A stretch of 64,000 nt of DNA from Thiotrichales bacterium 19S3-11. GTDB taxonomy: Bacteria > Pseudomonadota > Gammaproteobacteria > Francisellales > Francisellaceae. The stretch is taken from positions 1 through 64,000 of the forward strand of contig JAKJJU010000006.1 of NCBI GenBank assembly GCA_021713295.1. The letters run 5' to 3'. This document shows, one piece after another, positions 37,333-47,087 of this stretch; position 1 is the stretch's first letter, and each line of letters starts with the position of its first letter. Both the position numbers and the translations under genes were made by a program. A model generated the notes under the pieces. It searched no databases. It saw only the letters and a list, made by a program, of their open reading frames with translations, and had not been told where the DNA came from.

Positions 37333-38667
37333 ATGCTTAGACGAGTCTCACAAGTTGCAATTTCTGTTACGCTTGGATGTATTATGGCGCCATCAGTTTG
37401 GGCAGTTAATTTGCTAGAAGTCTATCAGCAGGCTATAGAAAATAACTATTCAATTCGAAGTGACTATAATACTTATCGATCTACGGCAATGTCAGAGAAA
37501 GTTAATTTAGGTACATTATTTCCTAATTTCTCTGTTACAGGTACGGCAAGTACTAATAATATTGATAATTTAAGTGGTAATGGTAATTATCAAAGTATCG
37601 GTTACCAGCTAAATTTAACGCAAGTGTTATTTGATTATGGTTTATATAAAACCTATACCGCTTCAAAAAAGACAACATTACAGTCATTGGCAGCTTACCG
37701 TTATAGTAAGCAACAATTAATGTTAAATGTGTCACAAGCATACTTTAATATTTTATTAGCTAAAGACCAGTTAGAATATGCAGATGCTAATGTTAAAGCA
37801 TTAAAAAGTGCATTAGACCAAGCAACCGTTAAGTTTAAAGTTGGTGTTTCGACGGATACGGATGTTAAGCAAGCAGAGGCATCTTATTATAATGGTGTAG
37901 CTGAACTTGTTTCAGCCCAAAATGATTTAGATACTAGCTATTATTCACTGTACCAATTAACAGGTAAATTGGAGAAAAATTTAGCGCCATTAAAATCTGA
38001 TATTGTTTATAAAGAACCATCACCTAATAATATTGATTACTGGGTTAAAACAGCTAAGGTATATAATCAAAATTACCTATCACAGAAATATCAAGAGTAC
38101 GCAGCTTATGATACAATGCAATCTAGTTATGGTGCGTTTTTACCCTCTGTTTCGTTGGTTGCACAATATTCGAATACGTTTAATTCAGGCAATGAAAATG
38201 CGTATGTAAATGCAGCGGGCTTATATAATCATCAGTCAACGGGTTATGTTGGTTTATCCTTAACTTGGAACTTATTTAATGGCGGTACCGATTATGCAAC
38301 TCAAGTTCAAAATGCGAGACTATATACGGCACAAGAGTTTACCTCTTTAGATTCATTAAGAACCTTAATTCAAAATACACGTTCAGACTATTTAAATATT
38401 CAAGCTTATATCAGTCAGGTTGCGGCATTAGAGCAATCAGTAAAAGCATCTGATTTAGCATATAAGCAATTTGTTGAGCAATATAATGTTGGGACAGCTA
38501 CCATCACAGATGTACTAGATCAGTTACAATCTTTATTTCAAGCTAAGAGTAATTTAGCTGAAGCAAAATACAACTATTTTAATGGTATTCTTCAATTAGG
38601 CTTAGATGCTGGTACATTATCAATAAAAGATATTCAAGCAATTAATAGTCAATTACAAAATAGCTGA
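37333..38667 (+). CDS. tolC: TolC-family outer-membrane channel
   Basis: Outer-membrane efflux protein, the exit duct for type I secretion and tripartite pumps. A signal peptide ends near VWA-24 (IMAPSVWA). Two repeats of the OEP domain follow, each with long helices (LLEVYQQAIENNYSIRS; then YQEYAAYDTMQSSYGAFLPS), and the typical C-terminal VGTATITDVLDQLQSLFQAK. At 444 aa it has no long C-terminal extension. The HlyD/ABC-2 operon at 43333-46348 could use such a channel. Confidence 0.93.
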   Translation: MLRRVSQVAISVTLGCIMAPSVWAVNLLEVYQQAIENNYSIRSDYNTYRSTAMSEKVNLGTLFPNFSVTGTASTNNIDNLSGNGNYQSIGYQLNLTQVLFDYGLYKTYTASKKTTLQSLAAYRYSKQQLMLNVSQAYFNILLAKDQLEYADANVKALKSALDQATVKFKVGVSTDTDVKQAEASYYNGVAELVSAQNDLDTSYYSLYQLTGKLEKNLAPLKSDIVYKEPSPNNIDYWVKTAKVYNQNYLSQKYQEYAAYDTMQSSYGAFLPSVSLVAQYSNTFNSGNENAYVNAAGLYNHQSTGYVGLSLTWNLFNGGTDYATQVQNARLYTAQEFTSLDSLRTLIQNTRSDYLNIQAYISQVAALEQSVKASDLAYKQFVEQYNVGTATITDVLDQLQSLFQAKSNLAEAKYNYFNGILQLGLDAGTLSIKDIQAINSQLQNS

Positions 38668-38712
38668 TATTAGTTTTTACAGAGTTAAACCAAATTAATT
38701 TTTAGTGAGAAT

Positions 38713-40098
38713 ATGATGATAAATGATATATTTTTTGATGAATTAACAATGCCGTTTATCAAGGTAATTCCAGTAGATAATCATAACTTAAGTGCAGTTA
38801 AATCTTTAGTTAGTGAAGCTCAATGGCAATATATACAAGCACTACAATTTATACCAAGCGCAAAGTCATTTATACAATTGCCGGATGCAAAGGGTGAGCT
38901 TGAATATGTTTTATGGGGCGTTGACGGTTTAAGTCAATTGGAGTTTTTAGGCTATTTAAGCAGACTGCTTCCAGAAGGTTACTACAAATTAGAAGATGAA
39001 TTTAATTTAATTTCTTCATTAGACTTGGTGTATTTAGGTTATGCTTTAGGTCGTTATCAGTTTGTTAGTTATCATACAGCAAGAAAGTCAAAGCAAGTAA
39101 AACTCTATTGCACTAACGAAGAGGTTGATGATTTAGTCTTAAAACAAATTGAAGCTGTTTATTTAGTTAGAAATTTAATTAATACACCAGCAAATGACCT
39201 AGGCCCGAGTGAATTAGCATCAACAGCAGAAGCAATTGCTGCTAGATACCATGCAAAATTTGAATGTATTACAGCAGATGAACTCTTAATTGAAAATTAT
39301 CCCTTAATTCATGCTGTCGGTCGTGCAGCAAAAACACCACCTAGACTGGTTAAATTCAGTTGGGGCAATGAAGATAATCCGCATATAGCGTTAGTTGGGA
39401 AAGGTGTTTGTTATGATACAGGTGGCTTATCATTAAAGCCAACTGCTGGAATGAAGTTGATGAAAAAGGACATGGGTGGTGCTGCTCAGGTTCTGGGGCT
39501 GGCACAGTTAATTATGAGTTATCAGCTACCGGTTAGGTTAACCGTATATTTACCTATTGTTGAAAATTCAATAGGTGGCGATGCTTATCGTTTAGGAGAT
39601 ATAATTAAAGCACGCAATGGAAAAAGTGTTGAGATTTTAAATACGGATGCTGAAGGTCGTTTGATTTTGGCTGATGCATTAGCAGCTGCAAGTGAAACTG
39701 ATGCTGAATTGATTATCGACTTTGCAACTTTAACCGGCGCATGCCGTGTTGCTTTGGGCATGGATATTGGGGCCGTTTACTCAAATAATAATGCAGTAGC
39801 TCGAGAGATTGAAGCATCTTCTGAAGCAGTTGAGGATCTGTTATGGCATATGCCTTTATATGGCTATTATAAAAATGGATTAAAGGGAAGAGTTGCTGAG
39901 TTAACCAATGTTAGTAGCTCACCTTATGCAGGATCTATTGTGGCAGCTTTGTTTTTAGAAGAGTTTGTTGATTCTAAGCCATGGGTGCATATGGATATTT
40001 CTGGTTGGCGTGATACAGATCAGGCAATTTCAGAAATTGGTGGTGATGCAATTGGTTTAAGGGCTGTTTTTGCGTATCTCGCTTCAAGATTTAGCTAA
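38713..40098 (+). CDS. Leucyl aminopeptidase family protein (M17)
   Basis: Di-metal aminopeptidase. The catalytic Lys and first metal ligands are in GKGVCYDTGGLSLKP and MKKDMGGAAQ. The family signature NTDAEGRL lies near residues 310-317, with the catalytic Arg. At 461 aa it is shorter than E. coli PepA (503 aa) and has a reduced N-terminal domain, closer to PepB-like or putative LAP forms. It starts 45 bp after tolC. Its last 8 bp overlap the convergent bolA gene. Confidence 0.94.
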   Translation: MMINDIFFDELTMPFIKVIPVDNHNLSAVKSLVSEAQWQYIQALQFIPSAKSFIQLPDAKGELEYVLWGVDGLSQLEFLGYLSRLLPEGYYKLEDEFNLISSLDLVYLGYALGRYQFVSYHTARKSKQVKLYCTNEEVDDLVLKQIEAVYLVRNLINTPANDLGPSELASTAEAIAARYHAKFECITADELLIENYPLIHAVGRAAKTPPRLVKFSWGNEDNPHIALVGKGVCYDTGGLSLKPTAGMKLMKKDMGGAAQVLGLAQLIMSYQLPVRLTVYLPIVENSIGGDAYRLGDIIKARNGKSVEILNTDAEGRLILADALAAASETDAELIIDFATLTGACRVALGMDIGAVYSNNNAVAREIEASSEAVEDLLWHMPLYGYYKNGLKGRVAELTNVSSSPYAGSIVAALFLEEFVDSKPWVHMDISGWRDTDQAISEIGGDAIGLRAVFAYLASRFS

Positions 40099-40354
40099 TA
40101 ATATGTATGTTTAGCGCATGAATATCGGTATCAAATAAATCAGTCACTGAGGCATAAATTTTTTGATGTGCTTTTAATCGTGATAAGCCGTCTAAGCTTT
40201 GCGCTTTGATGTTTACAATAAAGTGTCCTTTACCCGATTTGGCGCCAGGGTGATTTTTATGACGATCTGAATCGTCAATGACTTCAAGCACTTCTGGTGA
40301 TAATGACTGAGATATTCTAGTTTTAATGAGTTCTATACGTTTGTCGTTATCCAT
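40091..40354 (-). CDS. bolA: BolA family protein
   Basis: Small KH-like regulator that works with monothiol glutaredoxins in Fe-S handling and, in E. coli, affects morphology and biofilm genes. The BolA hallmark VIDDSDRHKNHPGAKSGKGH and the C-terminal DIHALNIH are clear, matching BolA itself better than the shorter IbaG. Length 87 aa. Its 3' end overlaps the M17 peptidase gene by 8 bp, tail to tail. Confidence 0.92.
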   Translation of the reverse strand: MDNDKRIELIKTRISQSLSPEVLEVIDDSDRHKNHPGAKSGKGHFIVNIKAQSLDGLSRLKAHQKIYASVTDLFDTDIHALNIHIIS

Positions 40355-40447
40355 AATTGAAAGCCATAGCTAATTGATTATATCGTTATGCCAAGGTTAG
40401 CAGTTTTTAGAAAAGCAAGTCAATCATAAACTGAAACCGAATCTTAC

Positions 40448-40477
40448 TTGACGCTTATCAACACAATCCGATAGAAT
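40448..40477 (+). promoter_or_regulatory. Sigma-70-type promoter for fabI
   Basis: TTGACG (40448-40453) and TAGAAT (40472-40477) are separated by 18 bp. The -10 lies 39 bp before the fabI ATG. This is one of the better promoter matches in the window. Confidence 0.65.
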
Positions 40478-40516
40478 GCATTGATATCATTTATAATGAC
40501 GGAGTAAAATAATTTT

Positions 40517-41299
40517 ATGGGATTTCTACAAGGTAAAAAAATCTTAATTGTTGGTTTGTTAAGTAATAAATCAATTGCTTATGGTGTGGCAGAGGCATTA
40601 CATCGTGAGGGTGCTGAATTGGCTTTTACTTATCAAAGTGAGCGTTTTAAAGATAGAGTGCATAAGTTAACTGATAAGTATAACCCCGCAGCAATTGTTG
40701 AGTGTGATGTAACCAATGATCAACAAATTGAAAATGTTTTTAAAGAGTTATCACAAACATGGGATGGCTTAGATGGTATCATTCATTCTGTTGCGTATGC
40801 ACCAGCTGATCAATTAAGTGGTGATTTTATTTCTGCAGTTAATCGAGAGGGTTTTAAAGTTGCTCATGATATCAGTGCTTATAGCTTTGCAGCATTAGCT
40901 AAGGCCGGAAGAGATATGATGAAAGGGCGAAATGCAGCTTTAGTTACGATGACTTATTTAGGTTCTGAAAGAGCAATGCCAAATTATAATACGATGGGTA
41001 TTGCAAAAGCATCATTAGAAGCTACAGTACGATATACTGCACTTGCTTTGGGAGAGGATGGAATTAGAGCAAATGCCATATCAGCTGGCCCAATTAGAAC
41101 ATTGGCAGCTTCTGGTATTGGGGACTTCAAAAAGATTTTAGATTATAATACAAAAGTTGCACCATTGAAGAAAAATGTTGATATTATGGAAGTTGGAAAT
41201 ACAGCTGCGTTTTTGTGTTCTGATTTATCTAGCGGCATCACAGGTGAAGTTATTTATGTTGATGCTGGGTATCATTGCGTTAGTATGGGGGCTCTTTAA
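40517..41299 (+). CDS. fabI: Enoyl-[acyl-carrier-protein] reductase (NADH)
   Basis: Final reduction of fatty-acid elongation. The Rossmann-fold SDR has the FabI-type nucleotide motif ([13 protein letters not shown]). The catalytic set, Y147, Y157 and K164 ([20 protein letters not shown]), lines up with E. coli Y146, Y156 and K163. It has the standard length of 260 aa. It starts its own transcript (promoter at 40448) and is followed after 7 bp by an AGE-family gene. Confidence 0.98.
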   Translation: MGFLQGKKILIVGLLSNKSIAYGVAEALHREGAELAFTYQSERFKDRVHKLTDKYNPAAIVECDVTNDQQIENVFKELSQTWDGLDGIIHSVAYAPADQLSGDFISAVNREGFKVAHDISAYSFAALAKAGRDMMKGRNAALVTMTYLGSERAMPNYNTMGIAKASLEATVRYTALALGEDGIRANAISAGPIRTLAASGIGDFKKILDYNTKVAPLKKNVDIMEVGNTAAFLCSDLSSGITGEVIYVDAGYHCVSMGAL

Positions 41300-41306
41300 G
41301 TAAATA

Positions 41307-42353
41307 ATGGATAATATACAATCAAAGGCAAGACAGTTAATTGATACCTATTCGAGTCGGCTGAAAAATCACATCGAGTTACATGGTTTCTGTGGTGAGT
41401 TTATTGAAGCGAACTATGAACCTGAATTAGAAAAAACGCGTCTGTTATGTCAGTGCAGAAGTATTTTCTTTTTACTCGATTATGCTGAAATTACCTCCGA
41501 TAAGACTTATATTGACCTTGCATTTGAACTCTATATTGTTATTCAAGCTAATTATTTTAACGATCAATCACTAATGTGGAGTCAGTACCCTGGTGGAACA
41601 TCTAATACGCTTTATGAATATGCTTTCTTATTTTTAGCTTTATCAAAGCTATATTGTGTTATGCCGGTGGATGAGATTAAACAGGCAGCTGATCGAGTTA
41701 ATGAAATACTTCAGAATAATTATCTATCAATAGAAACGAATTTTAAACAGTTAGAAGATGCATCTGGTAGGTTGTCTCAGAATGCATTGATGCACTTGTT
41801 TGAAGCCTATCTCGAAGCTTATAAAGTATTTAAAAGCCAATACTATCTTGATATTCTTGAGAAGTTATTAGCACGTTTGATGCAGTTGTTTTATAGCGAA
41901 CAGTTTACGCTTATTAGTGAGTATGCGCCATTAGATAAGCATAATGATGTTTTTGAACCAGGACATTCATTTGAGTGGGCTGCATTATTATTTGAAGCTG
42001 AGCATTTGAACGTTAAAATTCCTGTGAATGTTAAACATCAATTAATTGCACAATCTGCAGAAAAGTTAGGCGTTATTGATTCTAAGTTAGTGGTTACTCA
42101 ATTTACTGCAAAGGGTGATCTTGATCAGGAGCGTTACCGTATTTGGCCGTTATTTGAACGTTTAAGATATTATGCAATGACGAAAAATAAGGCAATGATT
42201 GATGCGAATTTTAAGCCATTTATAGCGTTATATTTTGATAAAAATGATTTTCCAATTGAATATGTTGATCATAAGCTTGAAGCAGATTTTAGACATATAA
42301 AAGCAACTACTTCTTATCATTTGATTAATTGTTTTAAATATTTATTAATATAA
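41307..42353 (+). CDS. AGE-family (N-acylglucosamine 2-epimerase / mannose isomerase-like) protein
   Basis: An (alpha/alpha)6-barrel sugar isomerase/epimerase homologue. Family features include the catalytic-His region EPGHSFEWAALLFEAE, RIWPLFERLRYY, and the C-terminal KATTSYHLINCF. At 348 aa it is somewhat shorter than the usual 390-410. Whether it epimerises GlcNAc, isomerises mannose or acts on another sugar cannot be told. It is 7 bp downstream of fabI, so co-transcription is likely though no metabolic link is obvious. Confidence 0.88.
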   Translation: MDNIQSKARQLIDTYSSRLKNHIELHGFCGEFIEANYEPELEKTRLLCQCRSIFFLLDYAEITSDKTYIDLAFELYIVIQANYFNDQSLMWSQYPGGTSNTLYEYAFLFLALSKLYCVMPVDEIKQAADRVNEILQNNYLSIETNFKQLEDASGRLSQNALMHLFEAYLEAYKVFKSQYYLDILEKLLARLMQLFYSEQFTLISEYAPLDKHNDVFEPGHSFEWAALLFEAEHLNVKIPVNVKHQLIAQSAEKLGVIDSKLVVTQFTAKGDLDQERYRIWPLFERLRYYAMTKNKAMIDANFKPFIALYFDKNDFPIEYVDHKLEADFRHIKATTSYHLINCFKYLLI

Positions 42354-42496
42354 AATCAAAGTCAGATTGTCGAACTATAATTACTAATGATATGCATAAA
42401 TGTAGTATAAAAAATTTAAATTATTAAAGAAATTATTTTATTTTCGTCTATACTATGCACGAAATATTAACGACTTTATTGATAGAGGAATACAAA

Positions 42497-43327
42497 ATGA
42501 AATTTAAATCACTGGTTTTTGTGATTGCTTCAACCGTCCTAGTATCAAATGTTTATGCAGATAATACTGCTGGCAGTTCTAGTGATACAGATACTGATAC
42601 AGATCAAACGCTTGATAATCAAGATAAACCAAATACTTGGGGTATAGGCGTTGCGGGTTTGATATCACCTGTCCCTTATAAAGATACTTCTTCTACTATT
42701 TTGCCTTTGCCTGTTATTAGCTATCAGGGAGAAAATTTAAGAATATCTGGGCCATTTATTAGTTATAAATTTCTAAACTATGAATATGCAAAAACTTCCG
42801 TTCAAGCCTATTTATATCCTGAGCATTTTCGTTCAAATAAATCAACGGATTCTCAAATGCAACAATTGGATAATAGAAACTATATTGTTATGGGTGGGAT
42901 TAATCAGAAATTTTTAAGCCCATATGGTATTTTTAACTTTTCATTTAATATTGATATGACTGGCCAATCGAATGGCTTTAGCATTATTTCGCGATATAAT
43001 ATCCCATTTGTATTTAATAAAGTATTTGGTGATGACCGTTTAGTATTTAATCCAGGTATTGGACTTCAGTATAGCAGTCATTTATTAACTAATTATTATT
43101 ATGGTATTTCTTCTTCTGAGACAAATAGCTCTGGGTTACCGACGTATCATCCAGATGGTTCATTTTCACCGTTTATTAGTTTGACGACAGCTTATTCATT
43201 TGCTGGTCATTGGACACTAGCTTTGATAAATACAGTGACAAGGTTAGATAACACAGTTTATGACAGTCCTATGGTAGAAAAGCGTTATATTGTTACAACT
43301 TATGGTTCAGTTGTATATAAATTCTAA
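42497..43327 (+). CDS. MipA/OmpV family outer-membrane protein
   Basis: A predicted beta-barrel. A signal peptide (MKFKSLVFVIASTVLVSNVYA) is followed by an acidic TDTDTDQT linker and a series of alternating strands ending in Phe (VVYKF), as in outer-membrane barrels. The WGIGVAGLISPVPYKDT start of the barrel fits MipA/OmpV (MltA-interacting protein). I start at ATG 42497 with AGAGGA 8 bp upstream, because the frame-open extension upstream lacks signal-like features. Family members act in peptidoglycan scaffolds or as porins; the role here is unclear. Confidence 0.87.
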   Translation: MKFKSLVFVIASTVLVSNVYADNTAGSSSDTDTDTDQTLDNQDKPNTWGIGVAGLISPVPYKDTSSTILPLPVISYQGENLRISGPFISYKFLNYEYAKTSVQAYLYPEHFRSNKSTDSQMQQLDNRNYIVMGGINQKFLSPYGIFNFSFNIDMTGQSNGFSIISRYNIPFVFNKVFGDDRLVFNPGIGLQYSSHLLTNYYYGISSSETNSSGLPTYHPDGSFSPFISLTTAYSFAGHWTLALINTVTRLDNTVYDSPMVEKRYIVTTYGSVVYKF

Positions 43328-43332
43328 GAATG

Positions 43333-44466
43333 CTATAACGTTTTTTTATATCGAATTAACGTAATAGTACCCATAACAAGCATAAATATGATCAGGGGAA
43401 TGATATCCATACCGACAATACTGATATCATTTCCTTTTAAAATAATACCTCTGACAATTCGCAAGTAACTAGTCAACGGTAAGATATTGCCTAAATATTG
43501 CGCCCATTGTGGCATTCCATAAAAAGGAAACATAAAGCCAGAAAGTAATATTGATGGTAGAAAAAAGAAAAAGGTCATTTGAATAGCTTGTAGTTGAGTT
43601 TTTGCAAGCGTTGAGAAAGTTACACCAACGGTTAAATTAGCTAGGATAAAAGGCAATGTGGCGATTATTAGTAATGCAAGGTTACCCTGTATTGGAACGT
43701 AAAATAAAAATTTTGCAGCTAATAAAATTAGAGCTAACTGAATATAACCAACAATGATATAAGGTGTGATTTTACCTAAAATAACTTCAAATGATCTAGC
43801 TGGAGTTGCCAATAAACTTTCAATTGTCCCTGTTTCTCTTTCTTTAGTAATTGCAAGTGAGGTAATCATTGTCATTGTCATGGTTAAAATGACTCCAATC
43901 AACCCAGGGATGATATTATATTGAGTAATGGCTTCAGGATTATATTTAGCATGGGTGATTACTTCAAAAGGTTTAATATTCGGTGCTAAATAGCCTAAAT
44001 TATGATCCTGTGAAATGCTTTGATAAGTGCGATTGGTTAATTCATTGAGTGCATTTAATGCATAGGGTGTTGAAGCTGGATCCGCTGCATCAGCAACAAC
44101 TAACATTTGTGGTGTCTCTCCTCGAATAATACCACGTGTAAAATTAGCAGGAATTTGAATAATGAATTGAATTTTACCTTGTGCAAGCTGTTCATTTGCT
44201 CGCTGGGGTGAGAGGTTGCTGTATTCTAAATTAAAATAATTAGTATTCTTAATAGAAGAGATGATTTCACGTGTTATAGGGGATGGGTCATAATTTAATA
44301 CAGCCGTTGGTAGGTGTTTTGGATTGACGTTAATAGCATAGCCAAAAATAATTATTTGAATCAGTGGAATAATCACGATCATTCCAATTGTGACAGGATC
44401 ACGACGCATTTGGATAAATTCTTTGATTAAAATTGCCATAAAGCGATTAAAACTAAACCATTTCAT
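43333..44466 (-). CDS. ABC-2 type exporter permease (YhhJ/YbhR-like)
   Basis: Inner-membrane permease of the ABC-2 family. One N-terminal helix (PVTIGMIVIIPLIQIIIFGYA) is followed by a long periplasmic region and five C-terminal helices. The motif TKERETGTIESLLATP is typical of the family. It is 377 aa, as expected. Its ATG overlaps the stop of the ATPase gene by 4 bp (ATGA). With the HlyD-like protein it forms a YbhG-YbhF-YbhR type drug or lipid exporter. Confidence 0.94.
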   Translation of the reverse strand: MKWFSFNRFMAILIKEFIQMRRDPVTIGMIVIIPLIQIIIFGYAINVNPKHLPTAVLNYDPSPITREIISSIKNTNYFNLEYSNLSPQRANEQLAQGKIQFIIQIPANFTRGIIRGETPQMLVVADAADPASTPYALNALNELTNRTYQSISQDHNLGYLAPNIKPFEVITHAKYNPEAITQYNIIPGLIGVILTMTMTMITSLAITKERETGTIESLLATPARSFEVILGKITPYIIVGYIQLALILLAAKFLFYVPIQGNLALLIIATLPFILANLTVGVTFSTLAKTQLQAIQMTFFFFLPSILLSGFMFPFYGMPQWAQYLGNILPLTSYLRIVRGIILKGNDISIVGMDIIPLIIFMLVMGTITLIRYKKTL

Positions 44467-45380
44467 TGGCTCTTCCCTGCATGATCTTTCATAAGAAATA
44501 TAAAAACATCTTCTAATGATGGCATTATTTTTGTCAGTTTCAGTTGAGGCTGGATGGTTTTCTTAATTATTGCTTCATAGTTATGATGAGTTTGGTAGCT
44601 AATATGTAGGGAGCGTCCAAAACGAACGCATTGAATTTCTTTATAGCTAGATAGTGCATTAACGATTGGGGTTAGCTGATCCCCTTCAATTAACCAAGTT
44701 ACTATTGCAGATTCGTTAATGATTGATTCAGCTGTGCCATAGGTTAATAATTTACCATAAACAATATAGGCAAGTTTTGTACATCTTTCTGCTTCATCCA
44801 TATAGTGGGTGCTGACAAGTGTTGTTACACCAGACTGAGCTAATAAATGAATATGATCCCAGAATTCACGCCTTGCTTGAGGATCAACACCTGCTGTGGG
44901 CTCATCCAGTAATAAAAGTTCAGGATTATGAATGGTAGCGGCAGCTAATGCTAACCGCTGTTTCCAGCCACCTGATAATGTACCAGCTAACTGATTTTTA
45001 CGCATAGCTGTGAAATGTAGTCTTTCAATTGCTTCTAAGGCAGCCATTTTGGGTTGTTTAACGCCGTATAGTCGTGCCATAAAATGTAGGTTTTCAAAAA
45101 CAGTTAAATCTTTATGTAGAGAAAAGTGCTGTGTCATATAACCAACTTTTGTTTTTATGGCTTCAGTATCTTTAATAATGTCATATCCAAGGCAATGACC
45201 TGTACCAGAATCTGGAATTAGTAACCCGCAAAGCATACGAATAGTAGTCGTTTTGCCAGAGCCATTTGGCCCTAAAAAGCCATAAACTTCACCACGATCA
45301 ATTTTAAGGTTTACACGATCAACGACACATTTGTGATTGAATGATTTAGTTAACGCTTGAACATCAATAACGGTATCCAT
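44463..45380 (-). CDS. ABC exporter ATP-binding protein
   Basis: ATPase partner of the ABC-2 permease. Walker A GPNGSGKTTT, signature LSGGWKQRL and Walker B LLLLDEPTAGVD are all intact, with a His switch in LVSTHYMDEAERC. The 305-aa length indicates a single nucleotide-binding domain plus a C-terminal dimerisation part; E. coli YbhF carries two domains. Sits between the HlyD gene (11 bp gap) and the permease (4 bp overlap). Confidence 0.95.
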   Translation of the reverse strand: MDTVIDVQALTKSFNHKCVVDRVNLKIDRGEVYGFLGPNGSGKTTTIRMLCGLLIPDSGTGHCLGYDIIKDTEAIKTKVGYMTQHFSLHKDLTVFENLHFMARLYGVKQPKMAALEAIERLHFTAMRKNQLAGTLSGGWKQRLALAAATIHNPELLLLDEPTAGVDPQARREFWDHIHLLAQSGVTTLVSTHYMDEAERCTKLAYIVYGKLLTYGTAESIINESAIVTWLIEGDQLTPIVNALSSYKEIQCVRFGRSLHISYQTHHNYEAIIKKTIQPQLKLTKIMPSLEDVFIFLMKDHAGKSQ

Positions 45381-45391
45381 ATCACAAGCCT

Positions 45392-46348
45392 TTATATTTT
45401 GACACTAATTGGTTGCCCTGGGTGTATTTGATCGAGTTCATTTTGTTTGGGTCTTGCTTCTATTCTAAATACAAGATCTTTGCGAGATGACTGACTATAA
45501 ATAACCGGAGGTGTATATTCAGCAATATCAGAAATAAAGCTTACAGTTGCATTAAAAGCTTTAGGTTGTCCATCCATAAAAAATGAAATTTTCTGACCAA
45601 GTTTTATTTTAGACAATAAAGGTTCAGGCAGGAAAAAGATAACTTTTATTTGGCTTGGTACAAGAATGGAAGCAATAGGGCGATCATTGGCTATACGTTC
45701 ACCTGTCCATATATAAATATCATAGATATGGCCATTTCTTGGTGCAGTGACTGTTGTTTGATTTAGATACCATTTTTGGTAAAGTTGATTATAGTTTGCA
45801 GCTTGTTGATTTGCTATGGATGCTTCTATTTGTAGCTTTCTAGCTGGTGAAGTTAACGTTATCAACTGGCTATGTGTATTTGCTAATTCTGCATCTGACT
45901 GTAGCGCATTACTATGGACTTGATCATAATCTTGTTGTGACATGCTATCGGTTTGAACTAAATAGGCAGCACGTTTTAAATAAGCATTGTAGAAATTTTC
46001 ATTAGCTTTTGCTTTCTCTACTTGTGATTGTGTGCTTTCAATAACAGATTGCCGTGTTTCACCTGTTTCTAAATCTACGGTGTTAAATTTTGCTGCCTCT
46101 GTTTCAGCAATTGCTTGTTGATAATTTTGCCGATAAGGTTCAGGATCTAGTTGGGCTATAAGCTGTCCTTGTTTAATTACTTGTCCTCTTTGTATTGGTA
46201 GTTCTTTAACTAACCCACCTGAAGGTGAAGAAATATAAACCAAGTCCGCTTCAATGTAACCATTAATAGTCTTATCACCATCACCTGAGCAGCCATTTAA
46301 CAAAAATAGTGCGCATAAGGTTATCAGTAATTTCTTAATTGGTAGCAT
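45392..46348 (-). CDS. HlyD-family membrane-fusion lipoprotein
   Basis: Periplasmic adaptor linking the ABC-2 exporter to an outer-membrane channel. A lipobox (LFLLNGCSG, Cys20) marks it as a lipoprotein. The biotinyl-lipoyl-like half motifs (GGLVKELPIQRGQVIKQGQL and the later APRNGHIYDIY) flank a coiled-coil hairpin of about 110 residues, and a C-terminal beta-barrel ends at HPGQPISVKI. It is the first gene of the three-gene export operon. TolC at 37333 is a plausible partner. Confidence 0.93.
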   Translation of the reverse strand: MLPIKKLLITLCALFLLNGCSGDGDKTINGYIEADLVYISSPSGGLVKELPIQRGQVIKQGQLIAQLDPEPYRQNYQQAIAETEAAKFNTVDLETGETRQSVIESTQSQVEKAKANENFYNAYLKRAAYLVQTDSMSQQDYDQVHSNALQSDAELANTHSQLITLTSPARKLQIEASIANQQAANYNQLYQKWYLNQTTVTAPRNGHIYDIYIWTGERIANDRPIASILVPSQIKVIFFLPEPLLSKIKLGQKISFFMDGQPKAFNATVSFISDIAEYTPPVIYSQSSRKDLVFRIEARPKQNELDQIHPGQPISVKI

Positions 46349-46394
46349 TAGAAATCTATATCCTTATTTGTCTTTATAATTAAGTGATCCTTGA

Positions 46395-47060
46395 TTAACT
46401 GATGGTATCATTATTAGCCATTTTATTCATGTGTATTTTACTAATCAAACCACTATTTGTTAAATAAATGTCATATTGGGTATGATTAATTAATGGCATA
46501 AAAACGGCATTGCCATATTTAGCTTCAACAAATAATGACGTTATTTTTGGATAATCAGTTAAAACTTGCCAGAGATCAATGCTTGAGTCTTGTGCAATAG
46601 GATAGATTGTTTTATGTAAGTTTTTTTCCATTTCAATACTATTATAAATGCCACTTAAAGTGCCTAAGCGATATAATGGTTTTAAATCAAAAAATCTAAG
46701 CCAAGGCTTTAGTTGAATGACTTGCGCACTAAACATCCATTGATCACCAGAAATATGATAGCAGTGATTTGCTTTATCTTGATGATTGGTGACTAATTTC
46801 AGATTAATGCAGTAATCATGTGTGTCTTTTTTAATAATATACAGGCTCGCAATTAGCGTATTTTCTGATGCGCTTTGCCATTGACTTGTTGCAATAGAGA
46901 ATAAAAATAATACGCTAGCTAAGATTGAAAAAATAAGCGTGCTCATTAAGTATTTTAGGGTAGCTATTGTTTTTGCTTGAAAGGCTGATCGTATGATTTT
47001 ATAAAATGTATATATAGCACATAATGTAAATAGTAAGCATATAATTTTGATAATAACCAC
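46395..47060 (-). CDS. Unrecognised two-helix membrane protein (221 aa)
   Basis: Two N-terminal hydrophobic helices (about residues 3-22 and 38-60) precede a roughly 160-residue domain, probably periplasmic, with two cysteines (DYCINL, NHCYHI). No family recognised. It lies upstream of the HlyD-ABC genes on the same strand (46 bp gap) and 27 bp after the ferredoxin gene, so it may belong to either transcript. Confidence 0.8.
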   Translation of the reverse strand: MVIIKIICLLFTLCAIYTFYKIIRSAFQAKTIATLKYLMSTLIFSILASVLFLFSIATSQWQSASENTLIASLYIIKKDTHDYCINLKLVTNHQDKANHCYHISGDQWMFSAQVIQLKPWLRFFDLKPLYRLGTLSGIYNSIEMEKNLHKTIYPIAQDSSIDLWQVLTDYPKITSLFVEAKYGNAVFMPLINHTQYDIYLTNSGLISKIHMNKMANNDTIS

Positions 47061-47087
47061 ATGAAACCTCAGGCCACTGAAATAGAG

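Noticed and set aside
42455-42496. Upstream ATG for the MipA-like protein
   Set aside because: It would place 14 unrelated residues before a clean signal peptide. AGAGGA precedes the ATG at 42497.
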